Assembly (NCBI GenBank): GCA_026391775.1
Contig: JAPLDK010000033.1
Coordinates: 19,803 to 83,802, forward strand
DNA length: 64,000 nt
Direction: 5' to 3'
DNA from: Bacteroidota bacterium
GTDB lineage: Bacteria; Bacteroidota; Bacteroidia; Bacteroidales; FEN-979
Below, in pieces: positions 45,794 through 55,111 of the stretch (its first letter is position 1; every line of letters begins with the position of its first letter). The translations under genes were made by a program, and so were the position numbers. The notes below the pieces were generated by a model. It saw only the letters and a list, made by a program, of their open reading frames with translations. It was not told the DNA's origin and did no database searches.

Positions 45794-47734
45794 CTAGAGA
45801 AACTTCTGAATTATCTCCAGGAGTTTCTCCAGCCTGATCGGTTTAGGGATATAATCATCGAAACCTGAATCTAGCGCATTTTTTTCGTCCCCACTCATGG
45901 CAAACGCTGTGACTGCGATTATTGGCAGATCGTTCCTGAAGGATTTGATTTCATTCATTGCTTCCATTCCGCTCAGTTCAGGCATTTTCATGTCCATCAA
46001 CACTAAAGATATTTCAGGATGTTTTCTGCTACATTCTATTGCTTCTTTTCCATTTGCTGCCCGGATGATTCTGATACCGGCTTTTTTCAATAATATTTCA
46101 AGCAATAAATAATTGGATTCATCATCCTCAGCAACCAGAATGACAGGATTTTGAACATTAGGGATATCCTTTTTTTTCTTTTTCGACTCAGTCACCATTA
46201 ATTCCACCTTCTTATATGGAAAAGTAAAGCGAAATTCGGAACCGGCACCTTTTTCTGATTGCAACCTGATTTCACCTCCAAGTAACTCTACCAGTCCGCG
46301 GGCAATAGACAAACCAAGTCCGCTGCCGTCATAAGTTCTTGTAAACGATGTTTCCTCCTGTATAAAGTGATCAAATATGCGGGGTTGGATCTCTTTACTG
46401 ATGCCTATGCCCGTGTCTTTGATAAAAAATTCCAATCCGGAGGTTTTTTTGGCATAACCAAAGGAGATTTGACCCTTTCGGGTAAATTTCACAGCATTAT
46501 CAAGCAAATGTGATATTATTTTTGAAAGTATTTCAGCATCGGAATTTAAAATTAGTGGTGGTTTTTGTTCAGGTGTTTTCAAAAACAATTCAAGGCCCTT
46601 GACAAGGCAAATGGGCTTGAACTGATCCAATAATGCATGCAAAAGATGTTGCAGATCAAAAGGTTTATATTGTATAGCCATAGTCCCTGATACGATCATG
46701 GAGATATCCATATAACTTGTCATGGTCTTTAGCAACCGCGCACTGCTCATTTTGATCAGCGTAGAATACTGGTTTTTTTCCTGATCCGACAGATCAGATT
46801 GGGAAATCAGTTCGCTGAAACCCAAAATTCCATTTAGCGGAGTTCGAACTTCATACGAAATATTGTTAATAAATGCTGTTTTCAGGCGGTCGCTTGCTTC
46901 CACCCGGATTTTAGCTGACATCAATTCTTCAGCAGCATTTTTTCGTTCCGTGATATCAGAGACTATTCCTACGGCATGCCATAGTTCTTTTATTTTAACA
47001 GCCGACAGCTTGAGGGAAACATAAATCCTGGCTCCGTTTTTCCGGATTGCTTCCAGTTCCAGGATTCTGCCGACTGCTTCCCCTTCTCCGGATTGGCGGA
47101 AAGTGTCGAAATTTGTATAAAAAGCCTCATGATACTCCGATGGAGCTATTAGTTCATGCAAATTTTTTCCCTGAGCTTCCTTCTCAGTAAAACCAAAGAT
47201 TTTTTCAGCAGCCGGATTCCAGAACGAGATAAGACCATCATTGTCGATCATGATAATGGCATCACCCACAGCCATGGTTATAGTTTGTAATCTGGATTCA
47301 CTCTCCTGTAAAGCCAATATGGCTTTTCGTTGTTCCGACAAGGCAATTTTCTTTTGTAATGCTTCCTTGACTGCAAAGGGCAAGCGGATCAGATTTTCCT
47401 TGATTACATAATTGGTGGCACCCGAACGCATACACTCCACAGCTACTTCTTCACTGATGGAACCTGTTAATATGATAACGGGGATAGCCGGATTAAACGT
47501 GATCGTTAATAACAATGCCTCCATCCCGGTAAAGTCAGGCATCATGAAATCGGAAATGACTAAATCGGGTTTAAACTCTTGCAGCGCTTCTTTAAACGCC
47601 TCCTTTGTCTCAACAAGCTGTGAATCAAATTCAAGTCCTTCCTTTCGCAAAATCTCTTTGGCCATGATATTATGAACCATGACATCTTCAGCAAAGAGAA
47701 TTTTCACCTTGTTTTTAATTCCTCTGAATGGCAT
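45794..47734 (-). CDS. Hybrid sensor REC-PAS-HisKA-HATPase-REC with altered phospho-acceptor
   Basis: The 646-residue protein has no membrane helix. It starts with a receiver (LVISDFMMPDFTG), then a PAS domain (about 145-265). The HisKA region reads ISYEVRTPLNGILGFSELI, a HATPase follows (LLDNAVKFTR, DTGIGISKE, GSGLGLSIA), and a C-terminal receiver (LVLMDMKMPELSG) closes it. In the HisKA box the expected His of SHE-RTP is Tyr (codon TAT, 46853-46855 on the plus strand). Family knowledge says this residue accepts the phosphate, so kinase signalling may be lost or rerouted while both receivers remain intact. Monocistronic. Confidence 0.9.
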   Translation of the reverse strand: MPFRGIKNKVKILFAEDVMVHNIMAKEILRKEGLEFDSQLVETKEAFKEALQEFKPDLVISDFMMPDFTGMEALLLTITFNPAIPVIILTGSISEEVAVECMRSGATNYVIKENLIRLPFAVKEALQKKIALSEQRKAILALQESESRLQTITMAVGDAIIMIDNDGLISFWNPAAEKIFGFTEKEAQGKNLHELIAPSEYHEAFYTNFDTFRQSGEGEAVGRILELEAIRKNGARIYVSLKLSAVKIKELWHAVGIVSDITERKNAAEELMSAKIRVEASDRLKTAFINNISYEVRTPLNGILGFSELISQSDLSDQEKNQYSTLIKMSSARLLKTMTSYMDISMIVSGTMAIQYKPFDLQHLLHALLDQFKPICLVKGLELFLKTPEQKPPLILNSDAEILSKIISHLLDNAVKFTRKGQISFGYAKKTSGLEFFIKDTGIGISKEIQPRIFDHFIQEETSFTRTYDGSGLGLSIARGLVELLGGEIRLQSEKGAGSEFRFTFPYKKVELMVTESKKKKKDIPNVQNPVILVAEDDESNYLLLEILLKKAGIRIIRAANGKEAIECSRKHPEISLVLMDMKMPELSGMEAMNEIKSFRNDLPIIAVTAFAMSGDEKNALDSGFDDYIPKPIRLEKLLEIIQKFL

Positions 47735-47807
47735 ACTCTTTATTTAGAAGTAATTTACCATCAAACAACCAAAACCAAATGTAGATAAAAAAGTGCAGAA
47801 ATTCAAT

Positions 47808-48845
47808 TTAATTTATTGACTTTTCCTGCTTCCTCTCCTTCTCCAATTTCTCAATCCGATTAACGATTTCCTGGAAATTGCGAAAATGGACGATCGATCT
47901 TCTGAATTTTGAGACTTCCATGGCGGGAGAACCAAGGTAGCTTAGCCCTGGCTTGGTAAGGCTTCTTGAAACACCCGTTGCGCCTCCCATTGAAGTATTA
48001 TCGGCAATAGTGAGATGGGGAGCCATCGCGACATGCCCGCTGATCAGGCAGTTTTTTCCCAACTTGGTTGATCCTGCAATCCCGGTGGCAGCAGCAATAT
48101 ACGTGTTCTCTCCGATTTCACAATTATGGGCAATATGAACCAGGTTATCTAATTTCACTCCCTTCCGAATGATGGTGGATCCTAAAGTTGCCCGGTCGAT
48201 GGCGCAATTGGCGCCCATCTCCACATCATCCTCGATGACCACATTCCCTATCTGCGGTATTTTTTTATTGCCCTCATTCTGGGGAACAAACCTGAATCCG
48301 TCACTTCCTATGACCACACCTGCATGGAAGATGCAGTTTTTTCCAATGATGTTATCGGAATAGATCTTAACACCGGGATGGAGTACTGTGTTGTCGCCTA
48401 TCCTGGTATTGTCGCCGATATAGACCTGCGGATGGATCCTTACATTGTTCCCGATCTGTACGTTATCACCTATATATGCAAATTCTCCAACATACAGATT
48501 TTCACCCAGTATGGCCGACTCAGCAATAAAACATTGTTTCGAAATACCGCTTTTGGTATCTTTTATCTGGTTATAAAGCTCCAGCAATTTAGCGAAGGCT
48601 ACCTCGGCACTATCCACCCTGATTAGGGTACTATTAATGGGGTGTTCCGATATAAAAGATTTGTTAACTATGACGATGGACGCTTCCGTTTTATAGATGA
48701 AATGCGTATACAGCGGATTCGAAAGAAAAGAGATGGAACCGGGTTCGCCTTCTTCGATTTTTGATACTTTCTGAATGGTAATATCCGGATTGCCTTCTAC
48801 AATTCCGTTGACTACTTCGGCGATCTGTTTTGCAGTGAATTTCAT
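47808..48845 (-). CDS. lpxD: UDP-3-O-acylglucosamine N-acyltransferase LpxD
   Basis: The start at 48845 (MKFTAKQIAEVVNG) gives the standard N-terminus; the tracked frame begins 12 codons earlier. The product of about 345 residues has the uridine-binding N-domain, then left-handed beta-helix hexapeptide repeats (IGDNVQIGNNVRIHPQVYIG), and the catalytic region with HAGVVIGSDGFRF and LVHIAHNCEIGENT. It adds the second acyl chain in lipid A synthesis. It is not linked to other lpx genes here. Confidence 0.95.
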   Translation of the reverse strand: MKFTAKQIAEVVNGIVEGNPDITIQKVSKIEEGEPGSISFLSNPLYTHFIYKTEASIVIVNKSFISEHPINSTLIRVDSAEVAFAKLLELYNQIKDTKSGISKQCFIAESAILGENLYVGEFAYIGDNVQIGNNVRIHPQVYIGDNTRIGDNTVLHPGVKIYSDNIIGKNCIFHAGVVIGSDGFRFVPQNEGNKKIPQIGNVVIEDDVEMGANCAIDRATLGSTIIRKGVKLDNLVHIAHNCEIGENTYIAAATGIAGSTKLGKNCLISGHVAMAPHLTIADNTSMGGATGVSRSLTKPGLSYLGSPAMEVSKFRRSIVHFRNFQEIVNRIEKLEKERKQEKSIN

Positions 48846-48969
48846 GATTCGGCAATTAAATTGGAATTGATTTTGGAGCACAATTTACAGATAATTTCGA
48901 AAATAATACATGAAATGAGAACACGGGTATTTGAGACGGATTGATAAATTCTACGAAGCGCTGGAGAAG

Positions 48970-49009
48970 CCGGTGTGGAAAAACTGACTGGTTGACCAGT
49001 TATCACCGG
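48970..49009. repeat. Nested inverted repeat between lpxD and the 49055 gene
   Basis: CCGGTG (48970-48975) pairs with CACCGG (49004-49009), enclosing AACTG/CAGTT. The centre ACTGGT-TG-ACCAGT is itself a perfect palindrome. It could be an operator or an RNA hairpin, and it shares the TTGACCA motif with the larger repeats at 60771 and 62618. Confidence 0.45.
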
Positions 49010-49054
49010 TTCTTGTTAATAAATCTAATGCCACATGCTTGACAGGAACCAAAA

Positions 49055-49507
49055 ATGACCCGTAATTTTATCGGAACAATCAAGGCTTTGGAGCAAGAAG
49101 ACTTTATAAAAAGGCAAATCGAACAGCTTGGGCAGGTACTTGGGAAAATACTCAACCTTTTACTTGGGTTTAAAGCCAAAGGCCAGATAAGCGAAGGAAT
49201 AGAAATAGCAGACCAATCATTGAAAAATGAATTAGGCTTAAATACTGATGACTTGATCTTAATTCCAACTAAATCGTTTATCACAACATTACTGGAGGTC
49301 AGGAAATTTAACGATAACAATTTTGACGAGCTTGCTGAAATACTTTTCATCATTGCAGAAGAATTTAACATCAATAATACCGAAATCAAAAAGATGAAAA
49401 AATTGTACGAGAGGTCATTAATCATTTATGAGCTTCTTGACAAGACAAGTTCGACTTACTCATTTGACAGACATAGAAAGATTGAGAAAATAAAAAATGT
49501 GTTATAA
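49055..49507 (+). CDS. Hypothetical helical protein (150 residues)
   Basis: A soluble, almost entirely alpha-helical protein (IEQLGQVLGKILNLLLGF, SEGIEIADQSLKNELGLN, EILFIIAEEFNINNTEI) without signal peptide. The pattern resembles short proteins annotated as DUF6483-like in Firmicutes, but I cannot confirm this. The opposite-strand ORF 49003-49425 is its shadow. Monocistronic; function unknown. Confidence 0.72.
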   Translation: MTRNFIGTIKALEQEDFIKRQIEQLGQVLGKILNLLLGFKAKGQISEGIEIADQSLKNELGLNTDDLILIPTKSFITTLLEVRKFNDNNFDELAEILFIIAEEFNINNTEIKKMKKLYERSLIIYELLDKTSSTYSFDRHRKIEKIKNVL

Positions 49508-49590
49508 TCGATTATTGGACAAGCCGGCGCAAGATGAACATAAGTTCCGGTCTTTTCACATATGATTACTTAATTTAGTGTTGATTGAAT

Positions 49591-52137
49591 ATGAAAACAA
49601 AAAGATTTTTCATCCTGTTCCCCGGAATAGGTACACTCATCTTGTTATTGGCAGGATTCCTGGTGTACCAGGTAGTCAACCGTGATGACCAATCACCTTC
49701 AAAATGGGTAAAACCAAAACTTGAACCCACAGACTGGATGGCCATGCAACGTGCATTCCCTTTTGGAAGGATCAATCCGGCTGCATACCTTGATGCCGTT
49801 CAGCAAACCGAAATGATGATGAGGGGCCAGGCAAAAAGATCCAATCCATGGACGTTTACCGGACCCGACAATATAGGTGGCCGTATAACCGATGTGGAAT
49901 CCCCGGCCGGGCATCCTGAAATTATCTATGTGGGCGGTTCCACAGGAGGTATACTTAAGTCCACCGATTCGGGAAACACCTGGACCAATCTTTTCAATAA
50001 TGTTCCGGTGATTTCGGTTGGAGATATCGCCATCGATCCCACCCATCCAGATACGGTCTGGTGTGGCACGGGAGAAGCCAACTCCTCAAGCTTCAGTTTT
50101 CTCGGTAACGGGATCTACCGTTCAACCGATGCCGGAGCAAATTGGCAACACATGGGATTGATCAATTCGGCTTACATCGGGAGGGTTGTTGTGGATTATT
50201 CGAATTCGAACCGGATCTTAGTCGCTGCCTGTGGCAATCTCTTTACAACAAGTGATGAACGTGGTGTTTATCGCAGCAACGATGGTGGACAAACCTGGGA
50301 CAGGGTGCTGTACCTTACCGATTCCACTTCGGCCATCGACCTTGTGCAACATCCCACAAATCCGCAGATCTTGTATGCCTCCATGTGGGAACGCTGTCGC
50401 GGACTGGTTTACCGCCATTCCTTCGGCCAGACCTCAGGGATCTGGAAAAGTAACGATGGGGGGACGACCTGGAGTGAACTGACCAATGGTCTGCCAAAAG
50501 GGAACAATGTAGGTAGGATCGGCATCGATATCTCCAGATCCAGCCCCAACATTCTGTATGCCTTTTACGATATGGACAACTCCGAAGTGGGTGTGTATAA
50601 ATCATCCGACGGCGGAGCATCCTGGACCAGGACCAACGATGGAAGCCTGCAGGGAATGAGCAGCAACTTCGGATGGTACTTTGGCCAGATCCGTATCCAA
50701 CCCGACAACCCCAACCGTGTTTATGTAATGGGAGTGGATCTGTACCGTACCGACAATGGCGGTACGTCCTGGACCGATATTTCCAATAACAACATTCATG
50801 TAGATAATCATGCAATGTGTTTTTCACAGAACAACCGCATTCTCGAAGGCAATGACGGAGGATTATACTACTCCACAAACAATGGAAACAATTGGACCAA
50901 AATAAACAAGCTGCCGTTAACCCAGTTCTATGCGATTGATATCGATTACCTGGTTCCTGAAAGAATTTACGGAGGCACACAGGACAACAATACCATACGC
51001 ACATGGACAGGGGGCATCAGTAACTGGCAGGCTATACTTGGAGGAGACGGAATGTATTGCCTTGTAGATTATACAAATTCAAATGTCATCTATTCGGAAT
51101 ACCAGTATGGGAACCTATACCGTTCGGATGATGGAGGGAATAGCATGAATTATATTGCCAACCAGATGGCCGGTGACCGTGTGAACTGGTCGGCTCCGCT
51201 GGCCATGCATCCCCAGGACCCTTCCACCCTTTATTTCGGGACTTACCGCATCTGGAAGACCACTGACATGGGCAATTCCTGGTTAGCCGTCAGCCCAGAT
51301 CTCACCCACGCGATCAACAATTATTTCTATACTCTTACTACCATCGATATTTCCCCGGTCAATCCTGATATCGTGATTGCCGGTAGCGGTGACGGCATGG
51401 TACATGTCTCTGCCAACAATGGAATGACCTGGCAGGATATCTCGGCCGGCCTTCCTGTCCGGTGGATTACCCATGTCAAGGCCGATCCTTTTGATGCCCA
51501 AACTATCTATGTGACCCTTTCCGGTTTCCGCTGGGATGAACCACTCCCCCATGTCTTTAAATCGATCGACCTGGGTCAGCACTGGACTGATATTTCCGGC
51601 AACCTCCCTGAATTCCCTGTGGATGACATCGTTGTGGATCCTGATATTCCAGGAAGGATCATCGTGGGAACCGATGCAGGATTGTATGGAACCTCCGACG
51701 GCGGGCAAACCTGGTCATGGATCTGGGATGGCATGCCTGCTGTTCCCATCTGCGCATTGAAGCTACATGTCCCAACGCGAATCATTGTTGCAGGCACTTA
51801 CGGATTATCCTCCTATAAAGCCAATCTTGACGATATCCTCACAGGTATCCCTACCCGGGATAAAATAGAGAAGATAGCCTTGTCAGCCTCACCGAATCCG
51901 GTCCAGACCCTTACAAATCTTAATTTTTACCTGTCTGCGGATGACAGGATCACTGTAAGTATGTATGCTATGAATGGCAAGGTAGTGAAGCTTTTTTATG
52001 ATGGGTCCCTTGTGCAAGGCAGGCAGAACATCCCCTGCAACCTGGAAAATGATGTGAAGGACATCCCCTCAGGTCTTTACATTATAGAGGCAAAAGGGAC
52101 AAGATTTTCGGGCAGTCTGAAGATTTTGAAATTATAA
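49591..52137 (+). CDS. Asp-box (sortilin/VPS10-like) propeller protein with T9SS sorting domain
   Basis: ATG at 49591 (the track used a TTG two codons earlier) gives a signal or anchor helix (FFILFPGIGTLILLLAGFLVY). The 848-residue protein contains at least eleven Asp-box motifs of the form S-D-G-TW (STDSGNTW, SNDGGQTW, SSDGGASW, TSDGGQTW), which build one or two beta-propellers of the kind seen in sialidase- and xyloglucanase-like proteins. It ends in a T9SS type A tail (SASPNPVQTLTNLNF to GLYIIEAKGTRF). Catalytic residues were not identified. Secreted or surface-bound. Confidence 0.87.
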   Translation: MKTKRFFILFPGIGTLILLLAGFLVYQVVNRDDQSPSKWVKPKLEPTDWMAMQRAFPFGRINPAAYLDAVQQTEMMMRGQAKRSNPWTFTGPDNIGGRITDVESPAGHPEIIYVGGSTGGILKSTDSGNTWTNLFNNVPVISVGDIAIDPTHPDTVWCGTGEANSSSFSFLGNGIYRSTDAGANWQHMGLINSAYIGRVVVDYSNSNRILVAACGNLFTTSDERGVYRSNDGGQTWDRVLYLTDSTSAIDLVQHPTNPQILYASMWERCRGLVYRHSFGQTSGIWKSNDGGTTWSELTNGLPKGNNVGRIGIDISRSSPNILYAFYDMDNSEVGVYKSSDGGASWTRTNDGSLQGMSSNFGWYFGQIRIQPDNPNRVYVMGVDLYRTDNGGTSWTDISNNNIHVDNHAMCFSQNNRILEGNDGGLYYSTNNGNNWTKINKLPLTQFYAIDIDYLVPERIYGGTQDNNTIRTWTGGISNWQAILGGDGMYCLVDYTNSNVIYSEYQYGNLYRSDDGGNSMNYIANQMAGDRVNWSAPLAMHPQDPSTLYFGTYRIWKTTDMGNSWLAVSPDLTHAINNYFYTLTTIDISPVNPDIVIAGSGDGMVHVSANNGMTWQDISAGLPVRWITHVKADPFDAQTIYVTLSGFRWDEPLPHVFKSIDLGQHWTDISGNLPEFPVDDIVVDPDIPGRIIVGTDAGLYGTSDGGQTWSWIWDGMPAVPICALKLHVPTRIIVAGTYGLSSYKANLDDILTGIPTRDKIEKIALSASPNPVQTLTNLNFYLSADDRITVSMYAMNGKVVKLFYDGSLVQGRQNIPCNLENDVKDIPSGLYIIEAKGTRFSGSLKILKL

Positions 52138-52289
52138 TCTGATTATCTTTACAACGCAGGTACTTAAAATTTCTTTTTGAGAATAGACAAAAGGGACTAT
52201 CCGTATTATGAAAATTTCTAAAGAAAATTTAAATAAGCTCGGATGTTCTTGTTTCTGATTCGCTTAATATTAAATCAAATGATAACGCT

Positions 52290-53033
52290 ATGGCTTCATC
52301 AATTCAGAAACCCATTATCGAATGGGTCGAAATCCCCGCCGGTACTTTTATCATGGGTAGCCCCCTCAGTGAAGAAGAGAGAAAATCCAATGAAACTCAA
52401 CATAAGGTAACTTTAAGCTCCTTTAGGATCAGCAAATACGAGATTACCTTTGAACAATACGACCTGTTTTGTGAAGCTACAAACAGGGAAAAACCGAATG
52501 ATGAAGGTTGGGGAAGAAAAACACACCCTGTAATCCATGTCAATTGGGAAGATGCAAAAGCCTTTGCAGATTGGATGGGATGCCGCCTACCTACTGAGGC
52601 CGAATGGGAATATGCAGGCCGTGCCGGTACCAAAACTCCATTCAATACAGGCAACAACCTAACCACTGCACAGGCAAACTTTAACGGGAATTTTCCATAT
52701 GGGAATAGTCCAAAAGGAGAATTCCGGGCCAGAACAGTGCCGGTAGGGAGTTTTTCTCCCAATGCGTGGGGATTATACGATATGCATGGTAACATATGGG
52801 AATGGTGCAATGACTGGTATGACGATTATCCATCGGCTGATCAAACTAATCCCCATGGCCCTGAATCGGGTACATTCCGCGTGTTCCGTGGTGGTGGCTG
52901 GCGAAACTATGCACAACTTTGCCGGTCGGCGTTTCGATACAGATATTTCCCGGATTACCGTCACTTTAACATTGGCTTCCGTTTGGTTTCACAGGATTCA
53001 AACCATAATTATCCTGCTATGGATAGATTATAA
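52290..53033 (+). CDS. Formylglycine-generating-enzyme-like (FGE-sulfatase) domain protein
   Basis: The 247-residue protein is a single SUMF1/FGE-sulfatase domain: WVEIPAGTFIMGSP, ISKYEITFEQYDLFC, CRLPTEAEWEYAGRAG, MHGNIWEWCNDWY, RVFRGGGWRNYAQLCRSAFR and the end FNIGFRLV. In true formylglycine-generating enzymes two cysteines near the C-terminal CRSA region bind copper; only one is apparent here. No sulfatase gene is nearby. It is therefore better read as a member of the broader family (structural or ergothioneine/lipoprotein-type) of unknown activity. No signal peptide. Confidence 0.85.
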   Translation: MASSIQKPIIEWVEIPAGTFIMGSPLSEEERKSNETQHKVTLSSFRISKYEITFEQYDLFCEATNREKPNDEGWGRKTHPVIHVNWEDAKAFADWMGCRLPTEAEWEYAGRAGTKTPFNTGNNLTTAQANFNGNFPYGNSPKGEFRARTVPVGSFSPNAWGLYDMHGNIWEWCNDWYDDYPSADQTNPHGPESGTFRVFRGGGWRNYAQLCRSAFRYRYFPDYRHFNIGFRLVSQDSNHNYPAMDRL

Positions 53034-53414
53034 GTGGACAAGCCGATGGTGTTGACCATGGCATAAAACACTTTCCGGGATAGCATTACTTTAAAGAAAG
53101 AATATATTTCAGACAATTCAAAGATGGTTATATAGCCTTCCTTCCCTGGAATTTGGTTAAAATTCAAAGTTTTTTTCCCAAAGGGGATTGACAATAAAAT
53201 TATATAATTCTTATTCCATGCAAAAATCCTTTTCATACCATATCGGATTCTCAATTTTTACAAATTCTAACTGATCAAGGGACAGGATTTTGGATTTCCC
53301 GCAAAAACGTTCATCCCTATACTGAAAATCAATTAGGTTTCCCGTTCTTCCTGAACTAAATTCGTGTTGAAAAGATAAAAACTGAGTTCTGACAACAAAT
53401 TAAAACTTAACAAA
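53034..53414. other. 381-bp intergenic region
   Basis: No credible gene. The left part has a TGGTG-TTGACCA stretch soon after the stop codon; the right part holds the 97-bp upstream block described separately. The rest is AT-rich and unremarkable. Confidence 0.5.
53286..53382 (+). repeat. Shared 97-bp upstream block, copy 1 (with promoter-like element)
   Basis: Aligns without gaps to 55008-55104. Conserved cores are GATTTTGGAT, CTGAAAATCAATTAGG and TAAATTCGT. TAAATTCG (53357-53364) is close to TAnnTTTG, and the block ends about 30 bp before the ATG of a T9SS cargo gene. Confidence 0.6.
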
Positions 53415-54839
53415 ATGAAAAAAGCACTACTCTTTGCAATCCTTGCATTTTCAATTAATGCTCTTGCACAAAGCAAACATCCAACATTTTGGTCAAATGA
53501 AAATGGTCAGGATGGAAAGCACAATACAGGAATGAAAATATCCAACCTGAATTCCGAAATAAATTTGGGAAAAGCCCTCAAACCTCAAACCCATAATCCA
53601 CAGGACTTAATTCAAATCTTTGATAGCGTCTACCAATGGCAATGGGATACGCTCAACGCTGGATGGAAGATTGCATCTAAAATCATTAACATAGTTTATG
53701 ATGCCAAAAATAATATGACAAGTTACATAGGGCAAAGTTGGAATGGTAGCGTATGGGAGAATTCCTATAAATATATCTTCACCTACAATGCCAGTAACAA
53801 GCAGACGAGTGAATTAGACCAAGATTGGAATGGGAGCGTCTGGGTGAATTCTTCGCAGTTCACCTTTACTTACGATGCCAACATCAATCAGACTAGTGAG
53901 TTATACCAAATTTGGAACGGTAATACTTGGGTAAATTCCTCACAGAGAATATGGACCTACGATGCCCACAATAATCAGACAAGTAAGTTATACCAAAGCT
54001 GGAGCGGCAATGCCTGGGAAAATCACTACCAATATATCTATACCTACGATATCAACAATAATCAGACAACTTCCTTATTTCAAACTTGGAGCGGCAGTGC
54101 TTGGGGAAATGACTACCAATATATCTATACTTACGATGCTAACAATAATCGGACAAGTTCCTTAAATCAAACCTGGAACGGAAATACTTGGGAGGATTAC
54201 TCGCAAACAATCTATACTTATGATACAAACAATAATCTGACAAGTTCCTTAAATCAAACCTGGAACGGTAATACGTGGGAGAATTCCTGGAAATACGTCT
54301 ATACCTACGATGCAAAAAATAATCTTACAAATGAATTAGAACAACAATGGAACGGCAACGCTTGGGTGAATTCCTGGCAATACATCTATACCTACGATGC
54401 CAACAATAATCAGACAAGGGAGTTATTACAAAACTGGAACGGCAGCTTGTGGGTGAATGCCTATATATTTGGTATAGCCTATGATGCAAACAATTTCATA
54501 AGCAGCTATTCAAGTAAAAGTTGGAATAGCACTGGCACTAAAGTAACAAGTGGTGATAGTGCCTATTATTATTATCACACAGTTCTTGGAATAAATGACC
54601 TGATAGTTCAAAATGGAAATATTACTGTTTATCCCAATCCGACATCTACCATCATCAACATCAAAACCACAACCAAAGGCTCCATCTCAATCTTAAACAC
54701 CAGCGGGCAACAAATCCTGCAACAGGAAATCACCGAGCAAACCACCACGGTTGATGTGAGCGGATTGAAAAGCGGGGTTTATATATTACGGCTCAAAAGC
54801 AACCATACCGTGGCTACTGGGAAATTCATAAAGCAATAG
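53415..54839 (+). CDS. Secreted 29-residue-repeat protein with T9SS sorting domain
   Basis: The 474-residue protein has a signal peptide (LLFAILAFSINALAQ) and about ten tandem repeats of 29 residues with consensus TYDANNNQTS-LxQ-WNGNxW-NSxQYIY. These resemble YD-type repeats found in Bacteroidota secreted proteins. A T9SS type A tail follows (ITVYPNPTSTIINI to GVYILRLKSNHTVATGKFIKQ). The DNA repeats of 87 bp are quite similar to each other, so repeat number could vary by recombination. Likely surface or secreted; function unknown. Confidence 0.85.
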   Translation: MKKALLFAILAFSINALAQSKHPTFWSNENGQDGKHNTGMKISNLNSEINLGKALKPQTHNPQDLIQIFDSVYQWQWDTLNAGWKIASKIINIVYDAKNNMTSYIGQSWNGSVWENSYKYIFTYNASNKQTSELDQDWNGSVWVNSSQFTFTYDANINQTSELYQIWNGNTWVNSSQRIWTYDAHNNQTSKLYQSWSGNAWENHYQYIYTYDINNNQTTSLFQTWSGSAWGNDYQYIYTYDANNNRTSSLNQTWNGNTWEDYSQTIYTYDTNNNLTSSLNQTWNGNTWENSWKYVYTYDAKNNLTNELEQQWNGNAWVNSWQYIYTYDANNNQTRELLQNWNGSLWVNAYIFGIAYDANNFISSYSSKSWNSTGTKVTSGDSAYYYYHTVLGINDLIVQNGNITVYPNPTSTIINIKTTTKGSISILNTSGQQILQQEITEQTTTVDVSGLKSGVYILRLKSNHTVATGKFIKQ

Positions 54840-55007
54840 GGTACACGCCAAATCAAGTATTTTTCTGTCCTTATAGTTGCGGCTTGGTGCCCCATGACCA
54901 ATATCGGTGCCTGCCACTGGAAGCTAAATTTCATATTTCCCGCAAAAAGTCTTGGTTTGCCAAGCTGATTTTGCAATTTTCCCCAATTCATCCTCATCCC
55001 GCACTAT

Positions 55008-55104
55008 GATTTTGGATATTCCGCAAGAAAGTTTACAATCGTCCTGAAAATCAATTAGGATTCCCCTCATTCCCGATGTAAATTCGTATCAACAAGCTAA
55101 AAAC
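55008..55104 (+). repeat. Shared 97-bp upstream block, copy 2 (with promoter-like element)
   Basis: Gapless match to 53286-53382. TAAATTCG at 55079-55086 is the -7-like element; the block ends 7 bp before the ATG of the Ycf48-repeat gene, so the start codon is close to the predicted transcription start. Confidence 0.6.
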
Positions 55105-55111
55105 GCGGATT

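Noticed and set aside
49003-49425. 140-residue ORF on the minus strand opposite the 49055 gene
   Set aside because: Its sequence is serine- and leucine-rich in the way typical of an antisense shadow; the plus-strand frame has clean helical protein character.
50315-51004. 229-residue minus-strand ORF inside the Asp-box gene
   Set aside because: Rich in Cys, Arg and His, the usual shadow of repeated S-D-G-TW codons on the other strand.
52290-53033. Bona fide formylglycine-generating enzyme activating a sulfatase
   Set aside because: Only one cysteine is apparent where true enzymes have two, and no sulfatase gene is in the window.
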